A stretch of DNA of 64,000 nucleotides from Terebella lapidaria (taxonomy: Eukaryota > Annelida > Polychaeta > Terebellida > Terebellidae). Under the pieces are notes generated by a model. The model did no database searches and was not told where the DNA came from. It was given only the letters and a program-made list of their open reading frames with translations. The position numbers were made by a program, and so were the translations under genes. Location: positions 57,331,977 to 57,395,976 of the forward strand of contig OX424555.1 in NCBI GenBank assembly GCA_949152475.1, in the 5' to 3' direction. Shown here in pieces: positions 13,701-26,952 of this stretch (position 1 is its first letter; each line of letters opens with the position of its first letter).

Positions 13701-16188
13701 ACCTTTGTACTTGAGTTCGTAGAGGTCGATGCTGTCAAAATGCATATCAAATTTCAAGGGATTCCATACACTATTGATGATGTTATGACCCTTTGAAATT
13801 TCGGATTTTTGACGTTTATGACGTCATTGTGACGTCAGTTTACGTCGCAGCGCCAAAAATGAGATATCACTGGAATCAGGGGCTCAAGACCTTTCCAACG
13901 ATATACTACTCGTTATGCTGCGCCGACCTTTGTACTTGACCTTGACTTCGACCTCAGGCGAACTTCTCAAGGTCAAGGTCAAAGGTCAAGGTCAATGTCG
14001 AAAAAGATAGAACTCGAGTATATCTACGAAATGCACTTAATTTGAAGTCTCTATGACAATTATAACCGGAGTTATAGTCTTTTATGTGATTTTCATGTTT
14101 TCTGTTGCCATGGAAACAATTTCTTAGCGATTTTGTCTAAAAGCAACCGATGTCTTTCTATTGGCTTACAGAACTCACCCTGAAAATTTGGTAACAATCC
14201 GATCAAAACTGTGGCCTGTAGAGCGCTAAAAAACAAACAAACAAAAAAACAAACGGCACCGATCAACATACTTGACAAAATCTTTGATTTCGTCAAGTAA
14301 TAATATCCGGTGCATATATACAAGCTATTTTGCCTTAGGCAATGCACTACATGTACTATAAACCTGTAACAGTGCTCACAATGCTCACAAACCCGGTGCT
14401 CACAAACCCCTGTTCGTCATGCCCAAAAAATCTGATATATAGTGGCCTGTCGCTTGACCCAGACTGTATTTAGACATGAGTTTTAGACTTTATCATACCA
14501 GTTGGACACCTCTGAGTCAAAAAGCAAAAGAAATGTTGTTTTAGATGTGCACTTGGATACATATATGATATACTGTACTACTATCCAACCGAGTGTGTAT
14601 ATTTAGAAGGGGATATGTCCACAGGGGGTAATCGTTTCTACAGCTTATTGGCGTGTGAACGGATTGAGGATCTGATTCACCCCACTGCTCTTTCTACTTT
14701 GATATCTCGGCGAGCTTTCAATTTATTCCAAATGTAAAAGGTGCATTATAAACTAGAAATAACACTGCAACTGACTGCAAAGAAATGCTTTATATTAATG
14801 TTCAGTAAATTCGTGAAAATTGGAGCCATGAAAACATAAAAATATCTGTAAAATCCAAAATACTCATAGGATTCTGATTAAGTTTTGTCAGATTATAGAC
14901 AAAGTTCGAGGTCAATCATGGAATTGACATATTTGTCTGATTGCCATACCTCTTCTGAATGACATGGTTCAAATTTCATGAGCCCACGATGATTCAAACG
15001 GATGTTATCACCAGAAATGTGTTTTTCTGAGATTTCGATGACCTTGACCTTGACCTTTGACCTTTGTACTTGAGTTCGTAGAGGTCGATGCTGTCAAAAT
15101 GCATATCAAATTTCAAGGGATTCCATACACTATTGATGATGTTATGACCCTTTGAAATTTCGGATTTTTGACGTTTATGACGTCATTGTGACGTCAGTTT
15201 ACGTCGCAGCGCCAAAAATGAGATATCACTGGAATCAGGGGCTCAAGACCTTTCCAACGATATACTACTCGTTATGCTGCGCCGACCTTTGTACTTGACC
15301 TTGACTTCGACCTCAGGCGAACTTCTCAAGGTCAAGGTCAAAGGTCAAGGTCAATGTCGAAAAAGATAGAACTCGAGTATATCTACGAAATGCACTTAAT
15401 TTGAAGTCTCTATGACAATTATAACCGGAGTTATAGTCTTTTATGTGATTTTCATGTTTTCTGTTGCCATGGAAACAATTTCTTAGCGATTTTGTCTAAA
15501 AGCAACCGATGTCTTTCTATTGGCTTACAGAACTCACTCTAAAAATTTGGTAACAATCCGATCAAAACTGTGGCCTGTAGAGCGCTAACAAACAAACAAA
15601 CAAAAAAACAAACGGCACCGATCAACATACTTGACAAAATCTTTGATTTCGTCAAGTAATAATATCCGGTGCATATATACAAGCTATTTTGCCTTAGGCA
15701 ATGCACTACATGTACTATAAACCTGTAACAGTGCTCACAATGCTCACAAACCCCTGTTCGTCATGCCCAAAAAATCTGATATATAGTGGCCTGTCGCTTG
15801 ACCCAGACTGTATTTAGACATGAGTTTTAGACTTTATCATACCAGTTGGACACCTCTGAGTCAAAAAGCAAAAGAAATGTTGTTTTAGATGTGCACTTGG
15901 ATACATATATGATATACTGTACTACTATCCAACCGAGTGTGTATATTTAGAAGGGGATATGTCCACAGGGGGTAATCGTTTCTACAGCTTATTGGCGTGT
16001 GAACGGATTGAGGATCTGATTCACCCCACTGCTCTTTCTACTTTGATATCTCGGCGAGCTTTCAATTTATTCCAAATGTAAAAGGTGCATTATAAACTAG
16101 AAATAACACTGCAACTGACTGCAAAGAAATGCTTTATATTAATGTTCAGTAAATTCGTGAAAATTGGAGCCATGAAAACATAAAAATA
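10783..16188 (+). repeat. Monomers 9-12 (1344, 1359, 1359, 1344 bp)
   Basis: Monomers lie at 10783-12126, 12127-13485, 13486-14844 and 14845-16188. Monomers 10 and 11 carry the 15-bp insertion (13036-13050 and 14395-14409) without the TATATA variant seen in monomers 5 and 8. Monomer 11 has a private change in its CAAA tract (GCTAAAAAAC near 14226). Monomer 12 has the CACTCTAAAAA variant of monomer 1. Confidence 0.9.
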
Positions 16189-18297
16189 TCTGTAAAATCC
16201 AAAATACTCATAGGATTCTGATTAAGTTTTGTCAGATTATAGACAAAGTTCGAGGTCAATCATGGAATTGACATATTTGTCTGATTGCCATACCTCTTCT
16301 GAATGACATGGTTCAAATTTCATGAGCCCACGATGATTCAAACGGATGTTATCACCAGAAATGTGTTTTTCTGAGATTTCGATGACCTTGACCTTGACCT
16401 TTGACCTTTGTACTTGAGTTCGTAGAGGTCGATGCTGTCAAAATGCATATCAAATTTCAAGGGATTCCATACACTATTGATGATGTTATGACCCTTTGAA
16501 ATTTCGGATTTTTGACGTTTATGACGTCATTGTGACGTCAGTTTACGTCGCAGCGCCAAAAATGAGATATCACTGGAATCAGGGGCTCAAGACCTTTCCA
16601 ACGATATACTACTCGTTATGCTGCGCCGACCTTTGTACTTGACCTTGACTTCGACCTCAGGCGAACTTCTCAAGGTCAAGGTCAAAGGTCAAGGTCAATG
16701 TCGAAAAAGATAGAACTCGAGTATATCTACGAAATGCACTTAATTTGAAGTCTCTATGACAATTATAACCGGAGTTATAGTCTTTTATGTGATTTTCATG
16801 TTTTCTGTTGCCATGGAAACAATTTCTTAGCGATTTTGTCTAAAAGCAACCGATGTCTTTCTATTGGCTTACAGAACTCACCCTAAAAATTTGGTAACAA
16901 TCCGATCAAAACTGTGGCCTGTAGAGCGCTAACAAACAAACAAACAAAAAAACAAACGGCACCGATCAACATACTTGACAAAATCTTTGATTTCGTCAAG
17001 TAATAATATCCGGTGCATATATACAAGCTATTTTGCCTTAGGCAATGCACTACATGTACTATAAACCTGTAACAGTGCTCACAATGCTCACAAACCCCTG
17101 TTCGTCATCCCCAAAAATTCTGATATATAGTGGCCTGTCGCTTGACCCAGACTGTATTTAGACATGAGTTTTAGACTTTATCATACCAGTTGGACACCTC
17201 TGAGTCAAAAAGCAAAAGAAATGTTGTTTGAGATGTGCACTTGGATACATATATGATATACTGTACTACTATCCAACCGAGTGTGTATATTTAGAAGGGG
17301 ATATGTCCACAGGGGGTAATCGTTTCTACAGCTTATTGGCGTGTGAACGGATTGAGGATCTGATTCACCCCACTGCTCTTTCTACTTTGATATCTCGGCG
17401 AGCTTTCAATTTATTCCAAATGTAAAAGGTGCATTATAAACTAGAAATAACACTGCAACTGACTGCAAAGAAATGCTTTATATTAATGTTCAGTAAATTC
17501 GTGAAAATTGGAGCCATGAAAACATAAAAATATCTGTAAAATCCAAAATACTCATAGGATTCTGATTAAGTTTTGTCAGATTATAGACAAAGTTCGAGGT
17601 CAATCATGGAATTGACATATTTGTCTGATTGCCATACCTCTTCTGAATGACATGGTTCAAATTTCATGAGCCCACGATGATTCAAACGGATGTTATCACC
17701 AGAAATGTGTTTTTCTGAGATTTCGATGACCTTGACCTTGACCTTTGACCTTTGTACTTGAGTTCGTAGAGGTCGATGCTGTCAAAATGCATATCAAATT
17801 TCAAGGGATTCCATACACTATTGATGATGTTATGACCCTTTGAAATTTCGGATTTTTGACGTTTATGACGTCATTGTGACGTCAGTTTACGTCGCAGCGC
17901 CAAAAATGAGATATCACTGGAATCAGGGGCTCAAGACCTTTCCAACGATATACTACTCGTTATGCTGCGCCGACCTTTGTACTTGACCTTGACTTCGACC
18001 TCAGGCGAACTTCTCAAGGTCAAGGTCAAAGGTCAAGGTCAATGTCGAAAAAGATAGAACTCGAGTATATCTACGAAATGCACTTAATTTGAAGTCTCTA
18101 TGACAATTATAACCGGAGTTATAGTCTTTTATGTGATTTTCATGTTTTCTGTTGCCATGGAAACAATTTCTTAGCGATTTTGTCTAAAAGCAACCGATGT
18201 CTTTCTATTGGCTTACAGAACTCACCCTGAAAATTTGGTAACAATCCGATCAAAACTGTGGCCTGTAGAGCGCTAACAAACAAACAAACAAAAAAAC

Positions 18298-20977
18298 GAG
18301 GGGCCATAGGCCCGGCAGTTGACGAATTAGGAAGGTTACCGGACAATATATGTTTTAGATATATGTTTTAGTGAGATATTAGCCATTTTGTGCTCTGACC
18401 TCAATTTTCAAATCATGAGAAGATATAACATATATCATTTCCTATACATGTATGTCCAAAGCTGTAAAGTCGATAAAAAGCGATATATTAGCCACATTGT
18501 GCTCTGACCTTGAAAATGAGGTCGAAGGTCAAATGTCAAGGTCACAGAAGATAGAACTCGAGTTAATCTACAATATGAACTTGGTTTGAAGTCTCTAGGG
18601 CGATTAGAACCGAAGTTATGGCCATTTATATGTTTTCGACACTTTATGTGACCTTGACCTTGACTTTGACCTAGGGTGACCAAATTTCACCCATTTGCAA
18701 GTATATACATAAGCATTTTATACGTACAATTTGGTCATGATACGTCCAAAACTGTGGCTTGTAGAGCGGTAATATACGAAGAACAAACTAGATTTTGATG
18801 ATAACAATAGAATGCAAAGCAGTTTTTCCGTTGCCATGGCAACATTTTTCAGGCGAATTTGACTAAAATCAATGGGTGCCTGGCTTTGAGCCTAAAAAGT
18901 GTTCCCATAAAGTTTGGTGATGATCCGACCTAAACTGTGATATGTTTCAGTTAGTTTGAAAATTTGACCTTGAAGTTTTGAATGTGTCCTCATTTTTGCG
19001 ACCAAGTTCAAGGTCAATCATAAAATTGACATGTACATATGATTACCATGCCTCTTCTGAATGATATGGTTCAAATTTTATGAGACTACAACGATTCAAG
19101 CAGATGTTATAACCGAAAAGGTGTTTTTCTAGGATTTCGATGACCTTGACCTTGACCTTTGACCTTTGTATTTCAATTCGTAGAGGTCAATGCTATTAAT
19201 ATGCATGTCAAGTTTCAAGATATTCCATACAGTATGGACGCTGTTATGGCCTTTTGAAATTTCGGTAATTTGACGTTTATGACGTCATTGTGACGTGAGT
19301 GTACGTCGCAGCGCCAAAAATAAGGTATCACTGCAATCAGGGGCCCAAGACCTTTCCAACGATGTACTACTCGATATGATTCGCTGACCTTCGTACTTGA
19401 CCTTGACATTCACCTCATGGCAAACTCTCAAGTTCAAGGTCAAATGCCAAGGTCAAGGTCACAGAAGATAGAACCCGAGTTTATCTACAATATGAACTTG
19501 GTTTGAAGTCTCTAGCACAAATAGAACCGGAGTTATGGCCACTTATGTGTTTTTAACATTTTGCGTGACCTTGACCTTGACTTTGGACCTTGAGTCACAA
19601 AAATTGTGCATTGTCTGTGCATGAATATATATATTGTATCTGTAAAATTTCATCAGAATCAAACAAAATTTGTGGACACTATGACCGTTTGAAATTTTGA
19701 AAAATTAACGTTTATGACGTCACTGTGACGTCAATAAACGCCACAGCTCAAAACTGATGAAAAGGTATGTACCAGGGAATTAAGACCTTTCATTTGATAT
19801 ACTATTTGATAGGTTTCAGTTAGTTTTAAAATTTGACCTTGAAGTTCTCCTCATATGACCTTATTTTCCTGACCAAGTTCAAGGTCAATCATGAAATTGA
19901 CATATAGGTTCGATTGCTATACCTCTTCTGAACGATATGGTTCAAATTTCATGAACCTACGACAATTCAAACGGATGTTATTATCTGTAAAATTTCATCA
20001 GAATCAAACAAAATTTGTGGACACTATGACCGTTTGAAATTTTGAAAAATTAACGTTTATGACGTCACTGTGACGTCAATAAACGCCACAGCTCAAAACT
20101 GATGAAAAGGTATGTACCAGGGAATTAAGACCTTTCATTTGATATACTATTTGATAGGTTTCAGTTAGTTTTAAAATTTGACCTTGAAGTTCTCCTCATA
20201 TGACCTTATTTTCCTGACCAAGTTCAAGGTCAATCATGAAATTGACATATAGGTTCGATTGCTATACCTCTTCTGAACGATATGGTTCAAATTTCATGAA
20301 CCTACGACAATTCAAACGGATGTTATTACCGGAAATGTGTTTTTCTGGGATCTCGATGACCTTGACCTTGACCTTTGACCTTTGCACTTAAATTCGTAGA
20401 GGTCATTGCTGTCAGTATGCATATCAAGTTTCAAGAGATTCCATACAGTATTGACGATGTTATGGCCTTTTGAAATTTCGGGAATTTGACGTTTATGACG
20501 TCATTGTGACGTCAGTGTACGTCGCAGCGCCAAAAATAGGGTATCACTGCGATCAGGGGGTCAAGACCTTTCCAATGATATATTACTCGATATGCTGCGC
20601 TGATCTTCGTACTTGACCTTGACTTCGACCTGGGGCAAACTTCTCAAGGTCAAGGTCAAATGTCAAGGTCAAGGTCACAGACGATAGAACTCGAGTGTAT
20701 CTACAATATGCACTTGGTTAGAAGTCTCTAGAACGATTAGAACCGGAGTTATGACCACTTATGTGTTTTCAACGTTTTGTGTGACCTTGACCTTGACCTT
20801 TGACTTAGGGTCACCAAAATTCACCGGTTTCCAGGTATATACCTAGGCATTGTATCCATACGATTTGGTGATGATCCGGCCAAAACTGTGGCCTGTAACG
20901 TGCAAACAGACAAACAAACAGACAAACAGACAAACCGAACTGACCAACATAGTTGACGAATTTTTAATTCGTCAACT
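18298..20977 (+). mobile_element. Inserted 2.68-kb non-autonomous element with inverted ends and a 3' hairpin (copy 1)
   Basis: The element interrupts a monomer between CAAAAAAAC and AAACGGCACC. It opens with a GC-rich stem (GGGGCCATAGGCCC). Twenty bases in lies GTTGACGAATTA (18318-18329), whose exact inverted complement TAATTCGTCAAC (20965-20976) forms the 3' end. The last 25 bp (20952-20976) are themselves a palindromic hairpin. AAC flanks both sides (18295-18297, 20978-20980), either a 3-bp target duplication or chance. Inside are diverged, rearranged copies of the monomer's motifs: half-site runs, four CRE-like pairs and an X-box. So it is a relative of the element it landed in. No transposase or helicase frame is visible. 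Inverted ends plus a 3' palindrome fit Helentron-like elements, but the class is an inference. Confidence 0.72.
19639..20328 (+). repeat. 345-bp tandem duplication inside the inserted element
   Basis: Two copies begin with TCTGTAAAATTTCATCAG at 19639 and 19984. The second runs on into TTACCGGAAATG where the first meets the start of its neighbour. I saw no differences between the copies. Each holds one CRE-like pair and one AAGGTCAATCATG block. The same pair recurs at 25025 and 25370, so the duplication predates duplication of the higher-order block. Confidence 0.9.
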
Positions 20978-21574
20978 AACAAACGGCACCGATCAACATA
21001 CTTGACAAAATCTTTGATTTCGTCAAGTAATAATATCCGGTGCATATATACAAGCTATTTTGCCTTAGGCAATGCACTACATGTACTATAAACCTGTAAC
21101 AGTGCTCACAATGCTCACAAACCCGGTGCTCACAAACCCCTGTTCGTCATGCCCAAAAAATCTGATATATAGTGGCCTGTCGCTTGACCCAGACTGTATT
21201 TAGACATGAGTTTTAGACTTTATCATACCAGTTGGACACCTCTGAGTCAAAAAGCAAAAGAAATGTTGTTTTAGATGTGCACTTGGATACATATATGATA
21301 TACTGTACTACTATCCAACCGAGTGTGTATATTTAGAAGGGGATATGTCCACAGGGGGTAATCGTTTCTACAGCTTATTGGCGTGTGAACGGATTGAGGA
21401 TCTGATTCACCCCACTGCTCTTTCTACTTTGATATCTCGGCGAGCTTTCAATTTATTCCAAATGTAAAAGGTGCATTATAAACTAGAAATAACACTGCAA
21501 CTGACTGCAAAGAAATGCTTTATATTAATGTTCAGTAAATTCGTGAAAATTGGAGCCATGAAAACATAAAAATA

Positions 21575-24500
21575 TCTGTAAAATCCAAAATACTCATAGG
21601 ATTCTGATTAAGTTTTGTCAGATTATAGACAAAGTTCGAGGTCAATCATGGAATTGACATATTTGTCTGATTGCCATACCTCTTCTGAATGACATGGTTC
21701 AAATTTCATGAGCCCACGATGATTCAAACGGATGTTATCACCAGAAATGTGTTTTTCTGAGATTTCGATGACCTTGACCTTGACCTTTGACCTTTGTACT
21801 TGAGTTCGTAGAGGTCGATGCTGTCAAAATGCATATCAAATTTCAAGGGATTCCATACACTATTGATGATGTTATGACCCTTTGAAATTTCGGATTTTTG
21901 ACGTTTATGACGTCATTGTGACGTCAGTTTACGTCGCAGCGCCAAAAATGAGATATCACTGGAATCAGGGGCTCAAGACCTTTCCAACGATATACTACTC
22001 GTTATGCTGCGCCGACCTTTGTACTTGACCTTGACTTCGACCTCAGGCGAACTTCTCAAGGTCAAGGTCAAAGGTCAAGGTCAATGTCGAAAAAGATAGA
22101 ACTCGAGTATATCTACGAAATGCACTTAATTTGAAGTCTCTATGACAATTATAACCGGAGTTATAGTCTTTTATGTGATTTTCATGTTTTCTGTTGCCAT
22201 GGAAACAATTTCTTAGCGATTTTGTCTAAAAGCAACCGATGTCTTTCTATTGGCTTACAGAACTCACCCTAAAAATTTGGTAACAATCCGATCAAAACTG
22301 TGGCCTGTAGAGCGCTAACAAACAAACAAACAAAAAAACAAACGGCACCGATCAACATACTTGACAAAATCTTTGATTTCGTCAAGTAATAATATCCGGT
22401 GCATATATACAAGCTATTTTGCCTTAGGCAATGCACTACATGTACTATAAACCTGTAACAGTGCTCACAATGCTCACAAACCCCTGTTCGTCATCCCCAA
22501 AAATTCTGATATATAGTGGCCTGTCGCTTGACCCAGACTGTATTTAGACATGAGTTTTAGACTTTATCATACCAGTTGGACACCTCTGAGTCAAAAAGCA
22601 AAAGAAATGTTGTTTGAGATGTGCACTTGGATACATATATGATATACTGTACTACTATCCAACCGAGTGTGTATATTTAGAAGGGGATATGTCCACAGGG
22701 GGTAATCGTTTCTACAGCTTATTGGCGTGTGAACGGATTGAGGATCTGATTCACCCCACTGCTCTTTCTACTTTGATATCTCGGCGAGCTTTCAATTTAT
22801 TCCAAATGTAAAAGGTGCATTATAAACTAGAAATAACACTGCAACTGACTGCAAAGAAATGCTTTATATTAATGTTCAGTAAATTCGTGAAAATTGGAGC
22901 CATGAAAACATAAAAATATCTGTAAAATCCAAAATACTCATAGGATTCTGATTAAGTTTTGTCAGATTATAGACAAAGTTCGAGGTCAATCATGGAATTG
23001 ACATATTTGTCTGATTGCCATACCTCTTCTGAATGACATGGTTCAAATTTCATGAGCCCACGATGATTCAAACGGATGTTATCACCAGAAATGTGTTTTT
23101 CTGAGATTTCGATGACCTTGACCTTGACCTTTGACCTTTGTACTTGAGTTCGTAGAGGTCGATGCTGTCAAAATGCATATCAAATTTCAAGGGATTCCAT
23201 ACACTATTGATGATGTTATGACCCTTTGAAATTTCGGATTTTTGACGTTTATGACGTCATTGTGACGTCAGTTTACGTCGCAGCGCCAAAAATGAGATAT
23301 CACTGGAATCAGGGGCTCAAGACCTTTCCAACGATATACTACTCGTTATGCTGCGCCGACCTTTGTACTTGACCTTGACTTCGACCTCAGGCGAACTTCT
23401 CAAGGTCAAGGTCAAAGGTCAAGGTCAATGTCGAAAAAGATAGAACTCGAGTATATCTACGAAATGCACTTAATTTGAAGTCTCTATGACAATTATAACC
23501 GGAGTTATAGTCTTTTATGTGATTTTCATGTTTTCTGTTGCCATGGAAACAATTTCTTAGCGATTTTGTCTAAAAGCAACCGATGTCTTTCTATTGGCTT
23601 ACAGAACTCACCCTGAAAATTTGGTAACAATCCGATCAAAACTGTGGCCTGTAGAGCGCTAACAAACAAACAAACAAAAAAACGAGGGGCCATAGGCCCG
23701 GCAGTTGACGAATTAGGAAGGTTACCGGACAATATATGTTTTAGATATATGTTTTAGTGAGATATTAGCCATTTTGTGCTCTGACCTCAATTTTCAAATC
23801 ATGAGAAGATATAACATATATCATTTCCTATACATGTATGTCCAAAGCTGTAAAGTCGATAAAAAGCGATATATTAGCCACATTGTGCTCTGACCTTGAA
23901 AATGAGGTCGAAGGTCAAATGTCAAGGTCACAGAAGATAGAACTCGAGTTAATCTACAATATGAACTTGGTTTGAAGTCTCTAGGGCGATTAGAACCGAA
24001 GTTATGGCCATTTATATGTTTTCGACACTTTATGTGACCTTGACCTTGACTTTGACCTAGGGTGACCAAATTTCACCCATTTGCAAGTATATACATAAGC
24101 ATTTTATACGTACAATTTGGTCATGATACGTCCAAAACTGTGGCTTGTAGAGCGGTAATATACGAAGAACAAACTAGATTTTGATGATAACAATAGAATG
24201 CAAAGCAGTTTTTCCGTTGCCATGGCAACATTTTTCAGGCGAATTTGACTAAAATCAATGGGTGCCTGGCTTTGAGCCTAAAAAGTGTTCCCATAAAGTT
24301 TGGTGATGATCCGACCTAAACTGTGATATGTTTCAGTTAGTTTGAAAATTTGACCTTGAAGTTTTGAATGTGTCCTCATTTTTGCGACCAAGTTCAAGGT
24401 CAATCATAAAATTGACATGTACATATGATTACCATGCCTCTTCTGAATGATATGGTTCAAATTTTATGAGACTACAACGATTCAAGCAGATGTTATAACC

Positions 24501-26952
24501 GAAAAGGTGTTTTTCTAGGATTTCGATGACCTTGACCTTGACCTTTGACCTTTGTATTTCAATTCGTAGAGGTCAATGCTATTAATATGCATGTCAAGTT
24601 TCAAGATATTCCATACAGTATGGACGCTGTTATGGCCTTTTGAAATTTCGGTAATTTGACGTTTATGACGTCATTGTGACGTGAGTGTACGTCGCAGCGC
24701 CAAAAATAAGGTATCACTGCAATCAGGGGCCCAAGACCTTTCCAACGATGTACTACTCGATATGATTCGCTGACCTTCGTACTTGACCTTGACATTCACC
24801 TCATGGCAAACTCTCAAGTTCAAGGTCAAATGCCAAGGTCAAGGTCACAGAAGATAGAACCCGAGTTTATCTACAATATGAACTTGGTTTGAAGTCTCTA
24901 GCACAAATAGAACCGGAGTTATGGCCACTTATGTGTTTTTAACATTTTGCGTGACCTTGACCTTGACTTTGGACCTTGAGTCACAAAAATTGTGCATTGT
25001 CTGTGCATGAATATATATATTGTATCTGTAAAATTTCATCAGAATCAAACAAAATTTGTGGACACTATGACCGTTTGAAATTTTGAAAAATTAACGTTTA
25101 TGACGTCACTGTGACGTCAATAAACGCCACAGCTCAAAACTGATGAAAAGGTATGTACCAGGGAATTAAGACCTTTCATTTGATATACTATTTGATAGGT
25201 TTCAGTTAGTTTTAAAATTTGACCTTGAAGTTCTCCTCATATGACCTTATTTTCCTGACCAAGTTCAAGGTCAATCATGAAATTGACATATAGGTTCGAT
25301 TGCTATACCTCTTCTGAACGATATGGTTCAAATTTCATGAACCTACGACAATTCAAACGGATGTTATTATCTGTAAAATTTCATCAGAATCAAACAAAAT
25401 TTGTGGACACTATGACCGTTTGAAATTTTGAAAAATTAACGTTTATGACGTCACTGTGACGTCAATAAACGCCACAGCTCAAAACTGATGAAAAGGTATG
25501 TACCAGGGAATTAAGACCTTTCATTTGATATACTATTTGATAGGTTTCAGTTAGTTTTAAAATTTGACCTTGAAGTTCTCCTCATATGACCTTATTTTCC
25601 TGACCAAGTTCAAGGTCAATCATGAAATTGACATATAGGTTCGATTGCTATACCTCTTCTGAACGATATGGTTCAAATTTCATGAACCTACGACAATTCA
25701 AACGGATGTTATTACCGGAAATGTGTTTTTCTGGGATCTCGATGACCTTGACCTTGACCTTTGACCTTTGCACTTAAATTCGTAGAGGTCATTGCTGTCA
25801 GTATGCATATCAAGTTTCAAGAGATTCCATACAGTATTGACGATGTTATGGCCTTTTGAAATTTCGGGAATTTGACGTTTATGACGTCATTGTGACGTCA
25901 GTGTACGTCGCAGCGCCAAAAATAGGGTATCACTGCGATCAGGGGGTCAAGACCTTTCCAATGATATATTACTCGATATGCTGCGCTGATCTTCGTACTT
26001 GACCTTGACTTCGACCTGGGGCAAACTTCTCAAGGTCAAGGTCAAATGTCAAGGTCAAGGTCACAGACGATAGAACTCGAGTGTATCTACAATATGCACT
26101 TGGTTAGAAGTCTCTAGAACGATTAGAACCGGAGTTATGACCACTTATGTGTTTTCAACGTTTTGTGTGACCTTGACCTTGACCTTTGACTTAGGGTCAC
26201 CAAAATTCACCGGTTTCCAGGTATATACCTAGGCATTGTATCCATACGATTTGGTGATGATCCGGCCAAAACTGTGGCCTGTAACGTGCAAACAGACAAA
26301 CAAACAGACAAACCGAACTGACCAACATAGTTGACGAATTTTTAATTCGTCAACTAACAAACGGCACCGATCAACATACTTGACAAAATCTTTGATTTCG
26401 TCAAGTAATAATATCCGGTGCATATATACAAGCTATTTTGCCTTAGGCAATGCACTACATGTACTATAAACCTGTAACAGTGCTCACAATGCTCACAAAC
26501 CCGGTGCTCACAAACCCCTGTTCGTCATGCCCAAAAAATCTGATATATAGTGGCCTGTCGCTTGACCCAGACTGTATTTAGACATGAGTTTTAGACTTTA
26601 TCATACCAGTTGGACACCTCTGAGTCAAAAAGCAAAAGAAATGTTGTTTTAGATGTGCACTTGGATACATATATGATATACTGTACTACTATCCAACCGA
26701 GTGTGTATATTTAGAAGGGGATATGTCCACAGGGGGTAATCGTTTCTACAGCTTATTGGCGTGTGAACGGATTGAGGATCTGATTCACCCCACTGCTCTT
26801 TCTACTTTGATATCTCGGCGAGCTTTCAATTTATTCCAAATGTAAAAGGTGCATTATAAACTAGAAATAACACTGCAACTGACTGCAAAGAAATGCTTTA
26901 TATTAATGTTCAGTAAATTCGTGAAAATTGGAGCCATGAAAACATAAAAATA
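21575..26952 (+). repeat. Higher-order block B, 5378 bp
   Basis: This is a near-identical copy of the preceding block: a monomer at 21575-22918, a partial monomer at 22919-23683, the insert at 23684-26354 and the monomer remainder to 26952. It is 8 bp shorter because one ACAGACAA repeat is missing from the tract before the terminal hairpin (about 26291-26315). The 15-bp insertion is present at 26503-26517, as it is at 21125-21139 in block A. Confidence 0.93.
23684..26355 (+). mobile_element. Inserted 2.67-kb element, copy 2
   Basis: This copy is near-identical to the one 5386 bp upstream, sitting in the same position of its host monomer. It therefore arose by block duplication and not by a second insertion. 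The 3' hairpin is at 26330-26354. The only obvious difference is the loss of 8 bp (one ACAGACAA unit) about 25 bp before the hairpin. Confidence 0.75.

Larger units (their letters stand above)
16189..21574 (+). repeat. Higher-order block A, 5386 bp
   Basis: The block consists of monomer 13 (16189-17532), the first 765 bp of a 1359-type monomer 14 (17533-18297), an inserted 2.68-kb element (18298-20980) and the rest of monomer 14 (20981-21574). The arithmetic closes: 1344 + 1359 + 2683 = 5386. Monomer 13 is marked by CACCCTAAAAA near 16881, TCATCCCCAAAAATTCTG near 17105 and GTTTGAGATG near 17226. All three markers recur 5386 bp later, so the whole block was duplicated after the element had inserted. 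Confidence 0.93.

Noticed and set aside
1952..14347. Ten identical 84-codon minus-strand frames, one per monomer (monomers 2-11)
   Set aside because: They run through the CAAA tract and repeat motifs. Monomers 1, 12 and 13 break the frame with base changes, and the composition is that of the repeat. No gene evidence.
17228..17425. 65-codon plus-strand frame, repeated at 22614-22811
   Set aside because: It exists only because one monomer type has GTTTGAGATG where the others have GTTTTAGATG, which gives a stop. It is satellite sequence.
18140..24795. Other 64-82-codon minus-strand frames in the insert and its copy
   Set aside because: Translations of AGGTCA-type repeats, with no family similarity. 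They recur only through block duplication.
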